A stretch of DNA of 64,000 nt, taken from Podaxis mareebaensis. Its lineage: Eukaryota > Basidiomycota > Agaricomycetes > Agaricales > Agaricaceae. The stretch's first letter is position 1, and the number at the start of each line of letters is the position of its first letter. This document shows, one piece after another, positions 1-12,916 of the stretch. A program made the position numbers and the translations under genes. The stretch lies in contig JAEUWP010000333.1 of NCBI GenBank assembly GCA_018524725.1, forward strand, positions 62,001 through 126,000, read 5' to 3'. Under the pieces are notes generated by a model. The model saw only the letters and a list, made by a program, of their open reading frames with translations. It was not told the origin of the DNA and ran no database searches.

Positions 1-2290
<2,290 letters not shown>

Positions 2291-2751
2291 CTTTTGAGAA
2301 TAATATTGTTGTTACAAGACACCGCACGATGAGGAGGACGAGTATTCGGGACCGTGAACTGGGCTATTGTAGGTGGCGAAAGCAAGCTTACGAGATGCTC
2401 TATCTGCCGTGTTTGGTGCTATTTGGTTGTGGTGGCACCGGAACGTTGTTTCGGAGCAATATCTGCATTACGCTGCAACACATCACATTGTGGTAGTACG
2501 GGAACTATTCCCCTCCCTAATAGGCCAAAGATGTGCAATCGCACGACAAGTAAAGTGACTGCATTACGAGATGGCACGATGTCTGGACCGTCATATATAT
2601 GGGACTAATGAGCAAATCACTTCCAGCTTTTTTGACCTCCTACAGTTCCTATTCACAAACTGTTTTACATCCTTCTGCGGCTTTTAGGAGCCGAGCCAAA
2701 CACAGGAGACTGTGTCGGAGTTCGAAATATCCTTGACATTCCACCGCTGCC
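2291..2751. other. Intergenic region between PRP4 gene and pseudogene
   Basis: Divergent spacer of about 460 bp upstream of both the PRP4 kinase and the decayed gene at 2752. No clear TATA box, repeat or RNA gene is visible. Open frames here lack splice-linked continuation and are short. Confidence 0.5.
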
Positions 2752-5099
2752 ATGGCTGATCTGCTAGGGAAACGACAAAGCAGCACACCCCCACCCTCAT
2801 ACACCAAGGGGCAGAAGCTGGAACTGGAACTGGACCAATCGATTATTGCTGCCACTGACAGATCCCTTAACATCACCCCTACTATGATCACAACCGTACA
2901 AACAGACGAGGCCGCCTTGACAATTGTCCGGATGTGGGAATTATTGGCTCAAGATGACCGAAGTAATACTGGAGAAGTATGGCCACAGGGTGACAAATTA
3001 ATGTTATCTACGCGCCCACAAGTACCCGATGAAGGTTAGAGCGCCTTTGAGCCTCTAATGTCTGATCCTCATAATATGATTGCAGAACATCCTTGGGCCT
3101 TCTGGACTGCTAAGGTAGATGCAATCCATACCCATCCAATGTCACGTGAAAAAGAGTGATTTTGCGCGACAAACCTTTGTAAATCTATCTCGAATTGCTG
3201 TGAGCCTCTCATGAAAAATCTAAAATCATCAAAATGTAGGTAATGACTCTCTCTAAATTATGATGGTTTCAGGTTTTGCAATTTCTCATCGAGTGAGTTA
3301 GAGATACATTTTCAAGTATATTTTCTAAGGCACGCGATAGGCTACATGATCAACAGCTCGACACGTCCATATACATAGCACAATACGCGAACTGCGGCTG
3401 CGTGAACCGTGCTAACGTCCCTGTCATTGATGGTCACACCCACGTAAAGGTGGATGAGTATGGATTGCACCTACCTTATGATAGACAGTTTTTGCAACGC
3501 CCTCGAGCCAGTATTAAAGTCTACTCTTCCGCCGTCTTCCACCTTCGCCAATTCCTTTATTTGGCCTCAGTATCAGGCCAAATACGATAACGCTCTCCTG
3601 TGCGGCCGGCCATGTGCAGCCACTGGTATACCACCTGTTTTGTTGCATCGTGTCCCCCGCAAATTCAGAAGGGGCCATTTGTCGCAGGTTCCGCACGAGA
3701 TTCACCCCGGAATCGCTGAGAAAGCGATCGAGGCGGCCTAGAACTTGTGCAACTCGATGGCTGATCCAGTCAGCGAGTCGGTCCGAAAGAAACAGCTTTT
3801 TGATACCACCAAGGGCCTCTATAGGGGAACTTTCAGGAAGTATTATTATCTATCTTCGCCTAGCGAGAACACTACAGGTGCAGCGGATAGTGCTTTGTTC
3901 GAGGGCGACCTTGTCCTGGTGTTGTAGGAGATAAAGACCAAACCAGGATCAGGCGGTGACCCATACATGCAACTCGTGCGAAACTACGATATGGGAAGTA
4001 AAACGGTTGCGTTCTGAATATGGCCAAGAAGGTGAAACAGGCAAGAGGAAAAATGAGGATGACTTTGTGAAAGCAATGAGAGAGGATCGGGAGAGAGGGG
4101 TGAGATTTTTAAAGCAAAGAGTACCGACTCTCTTAGTCTGTGTTGTGAGTGTGTGGTCCGAATTTGCAGCTGTAATGGCGCTGACCCACCTTGACACCCC
4201 CAGGAGTTGATCTCATGATTGCTGGGGGGGTTTCGATGGCCAGAATGTGATTGTGGAACTGTTGACACCGAAAGTGTCCATGTTGGCGCCAAAGCTGCCC
4301 ATGTTGAAACAAGCAGTTGGCATGAGCACATTGGGTGAAACCACCCGATTCCCTTCGCTTTATCGAGGGGGATCATTAACCTCAAACAGTGCGTGTCCAA
4401 CTCTCCTTTGTTCCTGTTCCAACGAATAGAACTTTAGACTTTTGAAAGAACAAGAGGTACCATCCTTTCCGCCCGGTGCTCCTCGAGTATACACGCACCA
4501 GCGTTTTATCCCATCCACCCCCGAAAACTCGTTACATTTGAGGGCCCCTTTCGACCCGCAACGCACCACTCGTTCACTGCCCCTTTGACGGGCGTTCCCG
4601 CTTTTGTCAAACTGGTTGGGGACAATTATCGGTTAGATGTCCACGAAATACTCGCTGAAAGGGGTTATGCATCAAAGATCTATGGCCATTGCATCTCTGA
4701 TTACGGATCTAGCCCGAAGGCATATGCCATGCAGTTCCACGACGCTGCGACATGGAAGACTTTATATGAACTTTTTAAACACTCTGTGGAACCTACCAGC
4801 CTGGAGGCCATCCGGAACTCTTTATACGACATACTGACATTCTAGAGCGGAATGGCAGCGTCCATGGCGAGCTGAGGACAATTAATGTCGTGGTACGCCT
4901 CGAGCCCAATAATGCAGGAACGATTTGCATCCGTAATGGCAAGGCAGATGTTATGTTGGTTGACTTCGACTGAGCTGGCGAGACGGGGAAGGTGCACTAT
5001 CCTGTGGGGAGGAACGAGAACATTCAAGACTTGAAATGGCCAGGAGTAAAGGGGGGACCAATTGAGCAGGATCACGACCGCCTTCTGATCCGTTCATAG
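2752..5099 (+). pseudogene. Decayed nuclease-like/kinase-like gene (HGDLR...DFDWAG family)
   Basis: Remnant of a mushroom-specific family that joins an N-terminal nuclease-like region to a C-terminal protein-kinase-like domain. It opens with ATG (MADLLGKRQ) at 2752; an intron at about 3035-3085 leads into EHPWAFWTAKVDAIHTHP. The reading frame then shifts near 3150. A middle block ending EGDLVLVL is cut by TAG at 3925-3927 and continues in frame as EIKTKPGSGGDPYMQLV, the conserved central motif. The kinase part begins near 4585 (VPAFVKLVGDNYRLDVHEIL), shifts frame at about 4840, and continues as VHGELRTINVVV and LVDFD, where TGA at 4971-4973 replaces the usual Trp of DFDWAG. It ends GGPIEQDHDRLL before TAG at 5097. 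At least two frameshifts and two in-frame stops make it a pseudogene. The catalytic HGDLR is also changed to HGELR. The nuclease label for the EIK region is inference. Confidence 0.75.
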
Positions 5100-5497
5100 T
5101 GGAATGCGCATGTCACGAATATGCAATTTTAATGACAAGAGGGAAGGTACAATCGCCTCCCATATAGCCCATATCCCTTATAATCCCTAAGTGCTTGCAG
5201 TCCCTGGAGATTTGTGTCTGTCTCAAATACTCCAGATTTCGCGTTGGACTTGATTCCGTGTGAGCATCGAGTGAGAACTGAGGGATTGCCATTAAGACGC
5301 GTGAGTTTAACCGAGATATCTGCGCCATAGTGCCAGGCCCCCTACGACCGTTTGAGTTTATTGGTATTATACTTGGCGGATACCCAGATATGACATCTTA
5401 CCCCGGGTGGTACTGGCTTGGGGTGGGGCAAGCCTTTTCTGGATGGGCCCAAAAGAGGCAGAGCGGAGCTACTTCGGAGTAGGATGGGTGTTTATAC

Positions 5498-6301
5498 GTG
5501 CAATGGCCATGTAGATCTCTTCAACAAGTCTCAACCGATATCATAAAAGTAAGACACTCTCACCACGGTTCAACGACAAACCTCACACATGTCTCAGTGT
5601 CCGCCGGGATTCCGAAGCTCGCCCTGCACCATGGCTCATCCGCACTGGCCATCTGCCAGAACCCACTCGTCGATCTCCCTAAGACCCTTTCCTATCCTCA
5701 AGAATTCACCATCCGCGCATCCCCAGGGACCGACCTTTGGCGCAAGCCTCCCTCCGTTGACATCGACAATGCCCCGACTCTCTTGATCAATGTTCCCATC
5801 GATCTGCACCGCTTCCACTCAGCTCGCGTCACCGTCTCGGCTGATTGGAATACCCTCTACGATCAGGGCGGTCTCGCTCTCTTCATCCCCGACGAAGACA
5901 CAAAGAAATTCGTCAAAACGGGTGTCGAGTTTGTGTTTGGCGAACCTCATGTCGGCACTGTCGCTGCCAGTAGATGGGCTGACTGGTCACTTGTTCCTAA
6001 CGCCGCTATCGGCAAAATCACCATCCAGGTCGAGCGTGAGGTCGACGATGAGGGCAAGAGAACCTCCAGCTTGTGGGTCTACTTGATCGACCCGCAGACT
6101 GGGAAGAAGAGTGGCATTCGAGAGATCACCTGGTGGTTCCGAAATGATCTAGAAGATGGGGGAAGGGAACAAACCGCCGACAAACCCTCTCAAGTTCTTC
6201 TTGTCGGGCTGTTCGCAGCTCGGCCTAAAGTCCCTGAGGGACCCGACAAGGAATTGGTTGTGAAGTTCGAAGGATTCGAAGTCACACTTTTTGATGATTG
6301 A
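5498..6301 (+). CDS. DUF1349 (concanavalin A-like fold) protein
   Basis: Cytosolic protein of the DUF1349 family (concanavalin A-like/glucanase fold), about 230-260 residues, biochemical role unknown. The conserved core is seen as FTIRASPGTDLWRKPP, LINVPIDLHRF, DWNTLYDQGGLALFIPDE, KFVKTGVEFVFGEPHVGTV and the C-terminal LVVKFEGFEVTLFDD ending at TGA 6299. The open frame starts at a GTG, and there is no in-frame ATG before the conserved domain. The true start therefore lies in an upstream exon, possibly joined at the CAG in the text CTCAG at about 5595. The nearest ATG codons are at 5484 and 5502. It lies on the same strand as the preceding pseudogene and has no obvious functional partner. Family assignment is good, the 5' end unresolved. 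Confidence 0.8.
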   Translation: MQWPCRSLQQVSTDIIKVRHSHHGSTTNLTHVSVSAGIPKLALHHGSSALAICQNPLVDLPKTLSYPQEFTIRASPGTDLWRKPPSVDIDNAPTLLINVPIDLHRFHSARVTVSADWNTLYDQGGLALFIPDEDTKKFVKTGVEFVFGEPHVGTVAASRWADWSLVPNAAIGKITIQVEREVDDEGKRTSSLWVYLIDPQTGKKSGIREITWWFRNDLEDGGREQTADKPSQVLLVGLFAARPKVPEGPDKELVVKFEGFEVTLFDD

Positions 6302-7511
6302 GAATACAGAACGGAACGACGAACTGTAATAAAAGGTATCTTGTACTATAACGAATCTTACAAGGAATGTCTGTCTGTTTGGACGCGAACGCCCGACCTA
6401 CAACTATTTACTGGTCTTTCACTTGCAGAAACGGTTGCAGAGAAACGCCCGTAAAACGAAAAGCAAAGAGAACCGAATCAACGACACGTGTGCTGGTGCT
6501 GATGCGGTGAGTCGCGGCATATTAAACACGTTTACGACACGTTGGTGGTGCGGTGTCAGCTATTCCGTCATCCGTGCCGTAACCAGTCGAGGAGGCTTGT
6601 CGCCTGACGTGCGTCACTTGTGTTCACCGACTTGTGTTATTTTTATTTTGCCCGTTCGTCAACCGTACTGCGAGGGCCCACCACATAGTACTTGCTTCAC
6701 TGAGCTGACTATTCCGCCAAAAGGCATGTAGAAGTTCTGCCACAAGCATGGTCTGCTCATTCGGGTTGCCACTGTCGTGAACTCGCTCGAACGCAATTTG
6801 AAAACGGGATGAGAGGATCGTTATGGAGGCTCTCTGTGAACATGGCAGCACAGTTCCAGGGTTGGTGGGCCTCCTTGGGCAAATTAACGTTCGATACAAT
6901 CTTCGGGTCGTGCATTCGGCACTATAACTTGGGCAAGAATACGACATGTATCATCTCTGAAGGCATAAAGTAATGATGAGTGGGAGCACACGCGTAGCCA
7001 TAATTTCCATATGTTCTTTTCGAAGGAGGATTCAAAGCTGATTTAGGGTATGGAGATTTTGTTCCCGACCATCATTTTAGCATGATCTGGGAATGCTACT
7101 GGCAAGATCCAAGTAAACCAGGTAATGGTAGGTGGGGGCGCACGCGTAGACGCAATCTCCTGTTCTTTCTGGAGGAGGCTTCAAAACTCAAAAGCGGGCA
7201 ATCTGAATCAACCCAGTTCAGGATGTGGAGGTTGTGTCCTTGACCGTGCCTCTAAGACAGTTCTTGAAATACTTAGGGACCTGACACTGATGCGGTTTCC
7301 GTCCTTGTATTGTGAGATACAACGTTCGAATAGACTATTTTCAAGGAGCATACCGCGGAAGATACACCTCAAGGACCTCATTCAGGAACAAGAATTTAGT
7401 TCCACTTTTTTGCATAGCACCGGGTAACTTTTCTTTGGTGGAGCGATTCGACTCTGGGCGTATCTGGTAACATTCAAAAGTGTTTTGGGCATGCGAGCCC
7501 AAATTACGACA
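6302..7511. other. Intergenic region with a diverged direct repeat
   Basis: Spacer between two convergent genes (DUF1349 plus, ATG15 minus). Open frames here (for example 6423-6731 and 7125-7427) have no recognisable domains or splice partners. The only structure noticed is the direct repeat annotated at 6967-7250. Confidence 0.5.
6967..7250. repeat. Diverged tandem direct repeat, two units of about 110-150 bp
   Basis: Unit 1 (about 6967-7075) and unit 2 (about 7122-7250) share an ordered series of blocks: gtaatgatgagtgggagc / gtaatggtaggtgggggc, then cacacgcgtag / gcacgcgtag, tgttctttt / tgttcttt, ggaggattcaaa / ggaggcttcaaa, ggtatggagattttgt / gatgtggaggttgtgt, and a closing gttcccgacc / gtccttgacc. 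Unit 2 has an extra insert of roughly 30-40 bp. It looks like an old local duplication; no coding function is seen. Confidence 0.6.
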
Positions 7512-9180
7512 TTAGCCAGAGCCATAGACTAAGATACAAGAAAGTCTAACAGAGTAGAGGGATCTACTACCACTTCCATCGCTTCTTCGTCGAGTTCTTG
7601 AAGTTTCCGAACTCCCAGTTGTAACAATCCTACGATGATACACCATTAACCCGGGGATAGCCGCGCCAATGAGCAAAGGACATACCACACAAATACCATC
7701 TTCCCCCTCTACCTCAACAGCCTTCTTGGCCTTCGGTACAGCGCCGCTATCATCATCGCCCTTCCATTCTGTGCCAAGGACTTGCTCCAGGACCACCTTG
7801 ATAGGATGTGTTTGCAATGACACGCCCCATCCTAGGATGCCAACAGTATCGTATCGTATCACTTCGCCCAAGTGACATCTTGATTCCATAGCGTATCCCC
7901 CAATGGCGCACCAGGAACTGACTCCGTTACAAGTCCCCATTGCGATTGGCTACAACCGAAATATGAGCTGTGAGAAATTAGCAGAATAGGAGAACAGGCG
8001 CACATCAGCAGTGTGGTACACATGCGTTATATGCTGTAGTGATGGCTAAAAGCGCACATGTTAATGCCTTGATCACAGGAACAGGAAACTTCACTTACTG
8101 GGGATGGAAGGTGCAGCCGCTTAGCCGCCATAGCTTCGCCTGGGGCTTCAAAAGCGACCACTGGGGCACCAAAAGTCAGACCGATAAGGGAAGCAAGAGC
8201 TCCGCCCAGAGAATGCCCTGCTCAACACAATTAGGGGAAAGGCTTGATATGGAGAGGTTGCCACGGAACGTACCAATAACCCATATATTGGCGTCTGGGT
8301 ACATGTAGGTGACGTTATTATAGAGGTTCTGAGGGAAACCATGAAGTGGTAAAACAGAGGAGCCGGGTGAACACTTACGATACCGATAGGGTAGAATAAA
8401 CTCTCTTCCTGCAGTGCATCCTCAACGCACTTCTGTTCGCAACGATAACCTCTACTATAGCAGTCGCAGACGGGACTCCATGTAGGCCCGACGCGCGCAC
8501 AACAGCATGAGAACAGAAGGTTGTCATTAAGCTTGTCCTTCTTCATGGTCGGGCCCCCGCCTCCCGCTATCCACGGCGCGGATGTGCCCTTGACCGAGAT
8601 AATGACTGTCGAGTTATCTTCCGAGACAAATAGGTACCCCCGAAAACCGTCATCCTCGGGGCTCCGACCGAACGGGAAGGACTACGAGAACACTCAGGCC
8701 TCAGGAACGGCAATCACGGATGTGATAGTGGCGGGTTCATACCTGGTTCCAGCGACCGGGGAGGTTATACCACTCCTTGTCTCCAGCTTCCACATATGCG
8801 TTCGCAGTCATCTTTGCGAGAGTCAACAATACTTCTTTATCACCCACATCCGGACCTTCCACTTGATCCTCCGACCAGTCCAAGGCGATGGACTCACCAT
8901 ACACCCTCGAACGTCTGCGCGCAGAGTGGAATGCGTTCGCAGAGGTACGAGGAATCTTCAGCTGTCTGGTTGACGGTATCCGAAGGTTATATGCCTCATG
9001 CCCTTGCGCATGGATTGACTGCGGAGATTGCACGTCGGCGAATAGGACTTGGTTGGATGGGGTGGTCGCATGGAGGTGCCGGAGGTGGAAAGTCAATGAT
9101 TTGTTGGTGATATGTGGTTGTTGCGGCCACAGAAAAGTCGTCAGTAAAGCGTAAAGCGTCGAGGAGAGACCCAAGTACAT
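7512..9180 (-). CDS. ATG15: Autophagy-related lipase ATG15
   Basis: Phospholipase of the vacuole/multivesicular body that breaks down autophagic bodies. The ATG at 9180 opens [18 protein letters not shown], a single N-terminal membrane segment as in ATG15. Further exons give [20 protein letters not shown], then [24 protein letters not shown] text near 8560-8500, [22 protein letters not shown] at about 8470-8410, and [16 protein letters not shown], interrupted by a short intron just before [12 protein letters not shown]. The splice at about 8275/8215 rebuilds GHSLGG with the nucleophile serine. [20 protein letters not shown] follows. The last exon carries [20 protein letters not shown] and [15 protein letters not shown], as in family members. 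Stop at 7512-7514. About seven or eight exons. Convergent with the DUF1349 gene. Confidence 0.92.
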
Positions 9181-10050
9181 GGACGTCGGTGTGAGCAGAA
9201 TGGCTGCGAGCGCATGAGGATACCCGTGTCACCCACGTGATGGGAACTGCGTGGGGATGAGAGATGTGGTGAACGCGAACCAAGGGTGTAGATATGTCTG
9301 CGCAGCGCTAATACAGGAGGACTTGTGGAGTCAATAACGTCCGGTGTTCATATACAGTACGCCCAGTGTGTTTGACTTTGACAGACCCGACTGCCTTTTC
9401 CCACAACCTCTTACGAGGGCTTTCATGCTGCTGCTTCCATAACATTAACACCCACAATGGTAAGTGCATTTCGCTTCCGTTGGTGGTGTTGGTAATTGAC
9501 GGTTATCCGTTGACCGTTGTGCTCTTCTCATAGCTGTCGTCAATTTGATATCCGGGTGAAAAGATGTTGGCTATTGATGGCAGGGACGAAAAGACAGCCT
9601 GTGGTAGGGGTGTGGGGAATGCGGCCGGCTTTAGGATACTGAGATGATGACCGGTTTGCCAGAGAAGCAGTGTAGGATAGCGTCCATGGGAGAGGGTACT
9701 TTCTGAACAATTTTCGGCTGTATCTCTACCTTCAATGTTTCGAAAAAAGATGGAACACATGGCCATGTAAATTACTAGGGGCTCTCCGACCATCGGAAAG
9801 TTACCAATACCATCCAGTACGATACGCATCCCCCACCGAGCATAAGAGGGACCGATAACAGACTTGCAGCTTTTACCGCAACTACTGGCCAGCGAGTATC
9901 AATCACGTGACATGGACATGGACACATTCAAATTCTTTAGCTAACGTCAACTACCGGCGTCTACCAATTGAGCTACACTGGAGAGTATTTGTGCGGACCG
10001 AGCCTCGAGGATGACACGTTTTTCTGATTTTTTAACTGACCATTACTGCC
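9181..10050. other. Intergenic region, no supported gene
   Basis: Upstream region of ATG15 and of the first DUF6533-like gene. A minus-strand open frame at 9503-9829 (about 108 residues) has no recognisable domain and is not called. A tRNA-like D-arm at about 9958-9978 lacks the rest of a tRNA. Confidence 0.5.
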
Positions 10051-11307
10051 ATGAATCCTATGCAAACAACATCATGTTTGAGAATCTTCTTACCTTTTGA
10101 TTATGTTCCTTTGACCTTATAATTTAGATATCAGCCTTGCAATCTACATCAGGGACTGGATCAGCAAATTGGACCAAGAGTATAAATTTCTGTGGAGGTG
10201 AGGATTTACCGCCTTCGCTACCTTGTCATCTCACACATGGACGTAGCCATTCACTATTCCACTTGAATGCGGCCCAGATTTTATATATCTTCACGCGTTA
10301 TTCCCCGCTTTTCATTCACGGGCAAGTACCAGTCCACATTGCTCACCTTAGTCCTAAACCGTCGCCAATCAACCTCTTAGGGCAAACATCGCAGTGCTAC
10401 TTCTCAGGGAGAAGCATCTACCAGTTATACCGGTTCACATCTGTCGCCGCTGGCTCCTTTTCATCATGGCCACAAGTAGTTGGGTAATGGGATTGTTGCT
10501 CTTCAACTTGATGCTCCGGGTCTATGCGCTATGCAATCGTGACCCACGTGTTATTCTCACCCTGATTATCCTTATGTCGGTGAAACTTCTCAAAGTCCTG
10601 CTTTATTGGTTCATCTTCCTGCCGACTTCGCAATTCACGACGACATGTGTACCCCTAAACCAGCGTGTGGACGAGATTGTGATCTTTGTGTATGTAGATT
10701 CTTCCTTTCCTCGCTATGTGACGCGACCCAACCCCTTCAACAGAGTGATTGAGCTCTTCGTTCAGGGGGTCCCCGTCTATCTCACCTTTTCCCGGAGCGC
10801 TAAGATAGAGCATGCAACCGCGGCGCGAAGAATTTCTGTGTTAATCGCTTATTTACGGCGTGGTGGCGTGTTGTGCTTATTGAATACTGCATGTGCGTGT
10901 CATTTCATGCGTGGAAGGGTGCTCTTGTCCCATTTCCTGCCAGTGTTCTCCGTTTTTTCTGTAGTTGTTGCAATCTATGTACAGGATACTCCAAGCGCAC
11001 TTCCACATATGTCCTTCCCGTGAGTATTGGGATCAGCCTCCTTAGCTTGCGCGATGACCTAACTTTGCGCTGCAGTCTGTTTATCACCTTTGTCTCTGTT
11101 CTCGTATGTTCCCTGCTTCCATGTTCTCCGAACCTGGAACCTTTGACTTGCCTACTTCTTCAGGGTTGTCATCTAATCCTTCAAATCCGTCAGCCAGTGA
11201 ATAATCAGACAGTGGGAACTTCTATTGAATTGGATGCGTGGGCCACCCAGCTCCCTGAGACCGAGGTGGAGGATCTAACTCCGGACCAAACGATGCAACG
11301 TATCTGA
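10051..11307 (+). CDS. DUF6533-like multipass membrane protein, copy A
   Basis: Agaricomycete-type integral membrane protein, function unknown. The ATG at 10051 gives MNPMQTTSCL, matching the N-termini of copies B and C. After an intron ending near 10126 comes WISKLDQEYKFLW, then, after an intron, LNAAQILYIFTRYSPL; this acidic/LW plus TRY pattern fits the DUF6533 N-terminal domain. Further membrane segments are FNLMLRVYALCNRDPRVILT, LLKVLLYWFIFLPTS, VIELFVQGVPVYLTFSRS and VFSVFSVVVAIYVQDTPS. Introns can be placed at about 10691-10742, and at 11106-11163 before GCHLILQIRQPVNN. The cytoplasmic tail ends TPDQTMQRI at TGA 11305. Tandem with copy B, same exon layout; a third copy lies on the minus strand at 45-46 kb. 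The exact first splice site is uncertain. Confidence 0.75.
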
Positions 11308-11636
11308 CCAGGCGGACGCGCAAAAATTATATCTCAGACTACTTCACGAGTCCTGAGACGGGGTTGTTATATCGGAGGGACGCGGGGATGATCTGTAAAT
11401 GTCCTTTTCTGTCCAACGCTTTCGTCTAAACAAGGGAACATGTACTTACCTAGTCTGTTTGCTCTATGTTTGGTCCGGACAAGCTGACGAAATTCGACCG
11501 TGAGAGGTGTTTGCCGTTACCTTGACGTTAGGCACCCACCGTTGTCTTCGTTATTGAATCGCACAGATGTACTTGTACAGAAGTGGGGGGTGGGGTGACT
11601 TCAGGGCTCTCGTATTTGACATCAACCGCTGCCACC
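11308..11636. other. Short spacer between tandem membrane genes
   Basis: About 330 bp between copies A and B, presumably holding the terminator of A and promoter of B. No clear motif was recognised. Confidence 0.4.
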
Positions 11637-12916
11637 ATGGATCCTCTACAAACGATATCGTGTTTGTTATCATCCGCCTTAGAGTACGCCGCTCTGACTT
11701 GGGATTACAGATATCGGACTCATAGCCTCTTTTTGGGACCTGGCGAGCAATTTTCGAGCCGAATATGAATTCCTGTGGACGTGAGTATCAGTGTCTAGCT
11801 TTTGATCATTAGCACCTCACATTGATATAGTCGTTCGTTCTTTGACCTGAACGCAACACAAATCTTATACATCTTCACGCGTTACTCTCCTTTTCCCCTT
11901 CATACGTACGTTCTGGGTGTTCTTCCCGGACGTAGTCTAAATGTCACCTCAGAGCGCATATCATAGTGCTCCATATGAGGGCAAAGCACTTGCCTTTGAT
12001 ACCAACCCACATCTGCCGCTTGTGGTATATCTTTACTATAGCCATGGGTAATTGGGCTAGTGCATTGTTGCTCATCAACCTCATGCTACGAGTCTATGCA
12101 TTGTACAATCGGGATTCACGCGTGATCGTCGCCTTGGTTGTCCTCTTGTCTGTAAAATTCTTGAAGATCCCAGTGGGCTGGATTCTCATTCTCCCATCCA
12201 TGAAATTCACGACGACATGCATACCTCTGTACGTGCGGCCTGGGGGGATCGCAGCCTTCATGTGCGTCTTTTCGCGCAGCTTATTACTGTAATACTAACC
12301 CTTTCGCAGTTTGATTGAACTAGTCATTCAAGGAATACCCGTCTATCTTACTCTTATTCGGAGCAAGAGCATACAGCGTACAATCCGGACAACAAGAATA
12401 ACGACGTTAGTGAAGTACCTACGACGAGACGGGGTATTTTCCTGGACACTCACAACAGGTCCGTACTACACAGCGTATTCACACCCGTGAATGACCTTTC
12501 TTTAGTACTTTCTGTCATCTTCTTGTTTATTGCAATCTATGCACGCAATACTCCAAGCATAATTCCGCAAATGTTTTGCCCGTGAGTGTTGAAGACACGT
12601 CATGGGTTCATTTACCATTCTGATATCCTTCCTCCAGCCTGTCTATCACCATTCTCTCGACTCTTGTATGTCGACTTCTTTTCGTGAGCTTAAGACTTGT
12701 TCAGCTCAGCCACTTCCTGTTCAGGGTTGCCGTTTGATCTTTCGAATACACAAACCTACCGACAGCCAGACGGCTGATTATCCTCGCCCACCAGAACAAT
12801 TGTCGGTTGAATTGGATACCTACGACTCTGCATGGACTATTCGGTCCTCTGAACCCGAGCTGGAGGAGTCTATCCTGAACGAAGTAGAGATACCAGTGAA
12901 CGCTCCGGGGGATTAA
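11637..12916 (+). CDS. DUF6533-like multipass membrane protein, copy B
   Basis: Paralogue of copy A. The ATG at 11637 sits in caccATGG and gives MDPLQTISCL. After an acceptor near 11708 the text SFWDLASNFRAEYEFLW precedes a GTGAGT donor; the next exon has FFDLNATQILYIFTRYSPF. Membrane segments include GNWASALLLINLMLRVYALY, FLKIPVGWILILPS, LIELVIQGIPVYLTLIRS and VLSVIFLFIAIYARNTPS. Introns at about 12261-12309 and about 12669-12723 have GT..AG ends. The tail runs GCRLIFRIHKPTDSQ and ends VEIPVNAPGD at TAA 12914. It is closer to copy C than to A in several segments (for example NATQILYIFTRYSPF). No enzymatic motif is visible; signalling or transport roles would be guesses. Confidence 0.78.

Noticed and set aside
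9955..9985. tRNA-like D-arm on the minus strand (TAGCTCAATTGGTAGA)
   Set aside because: The D-stem does not close, and no anticodon arm or B-box (GGTTCGAnnCC) follows within tRNA length. At most a relic.
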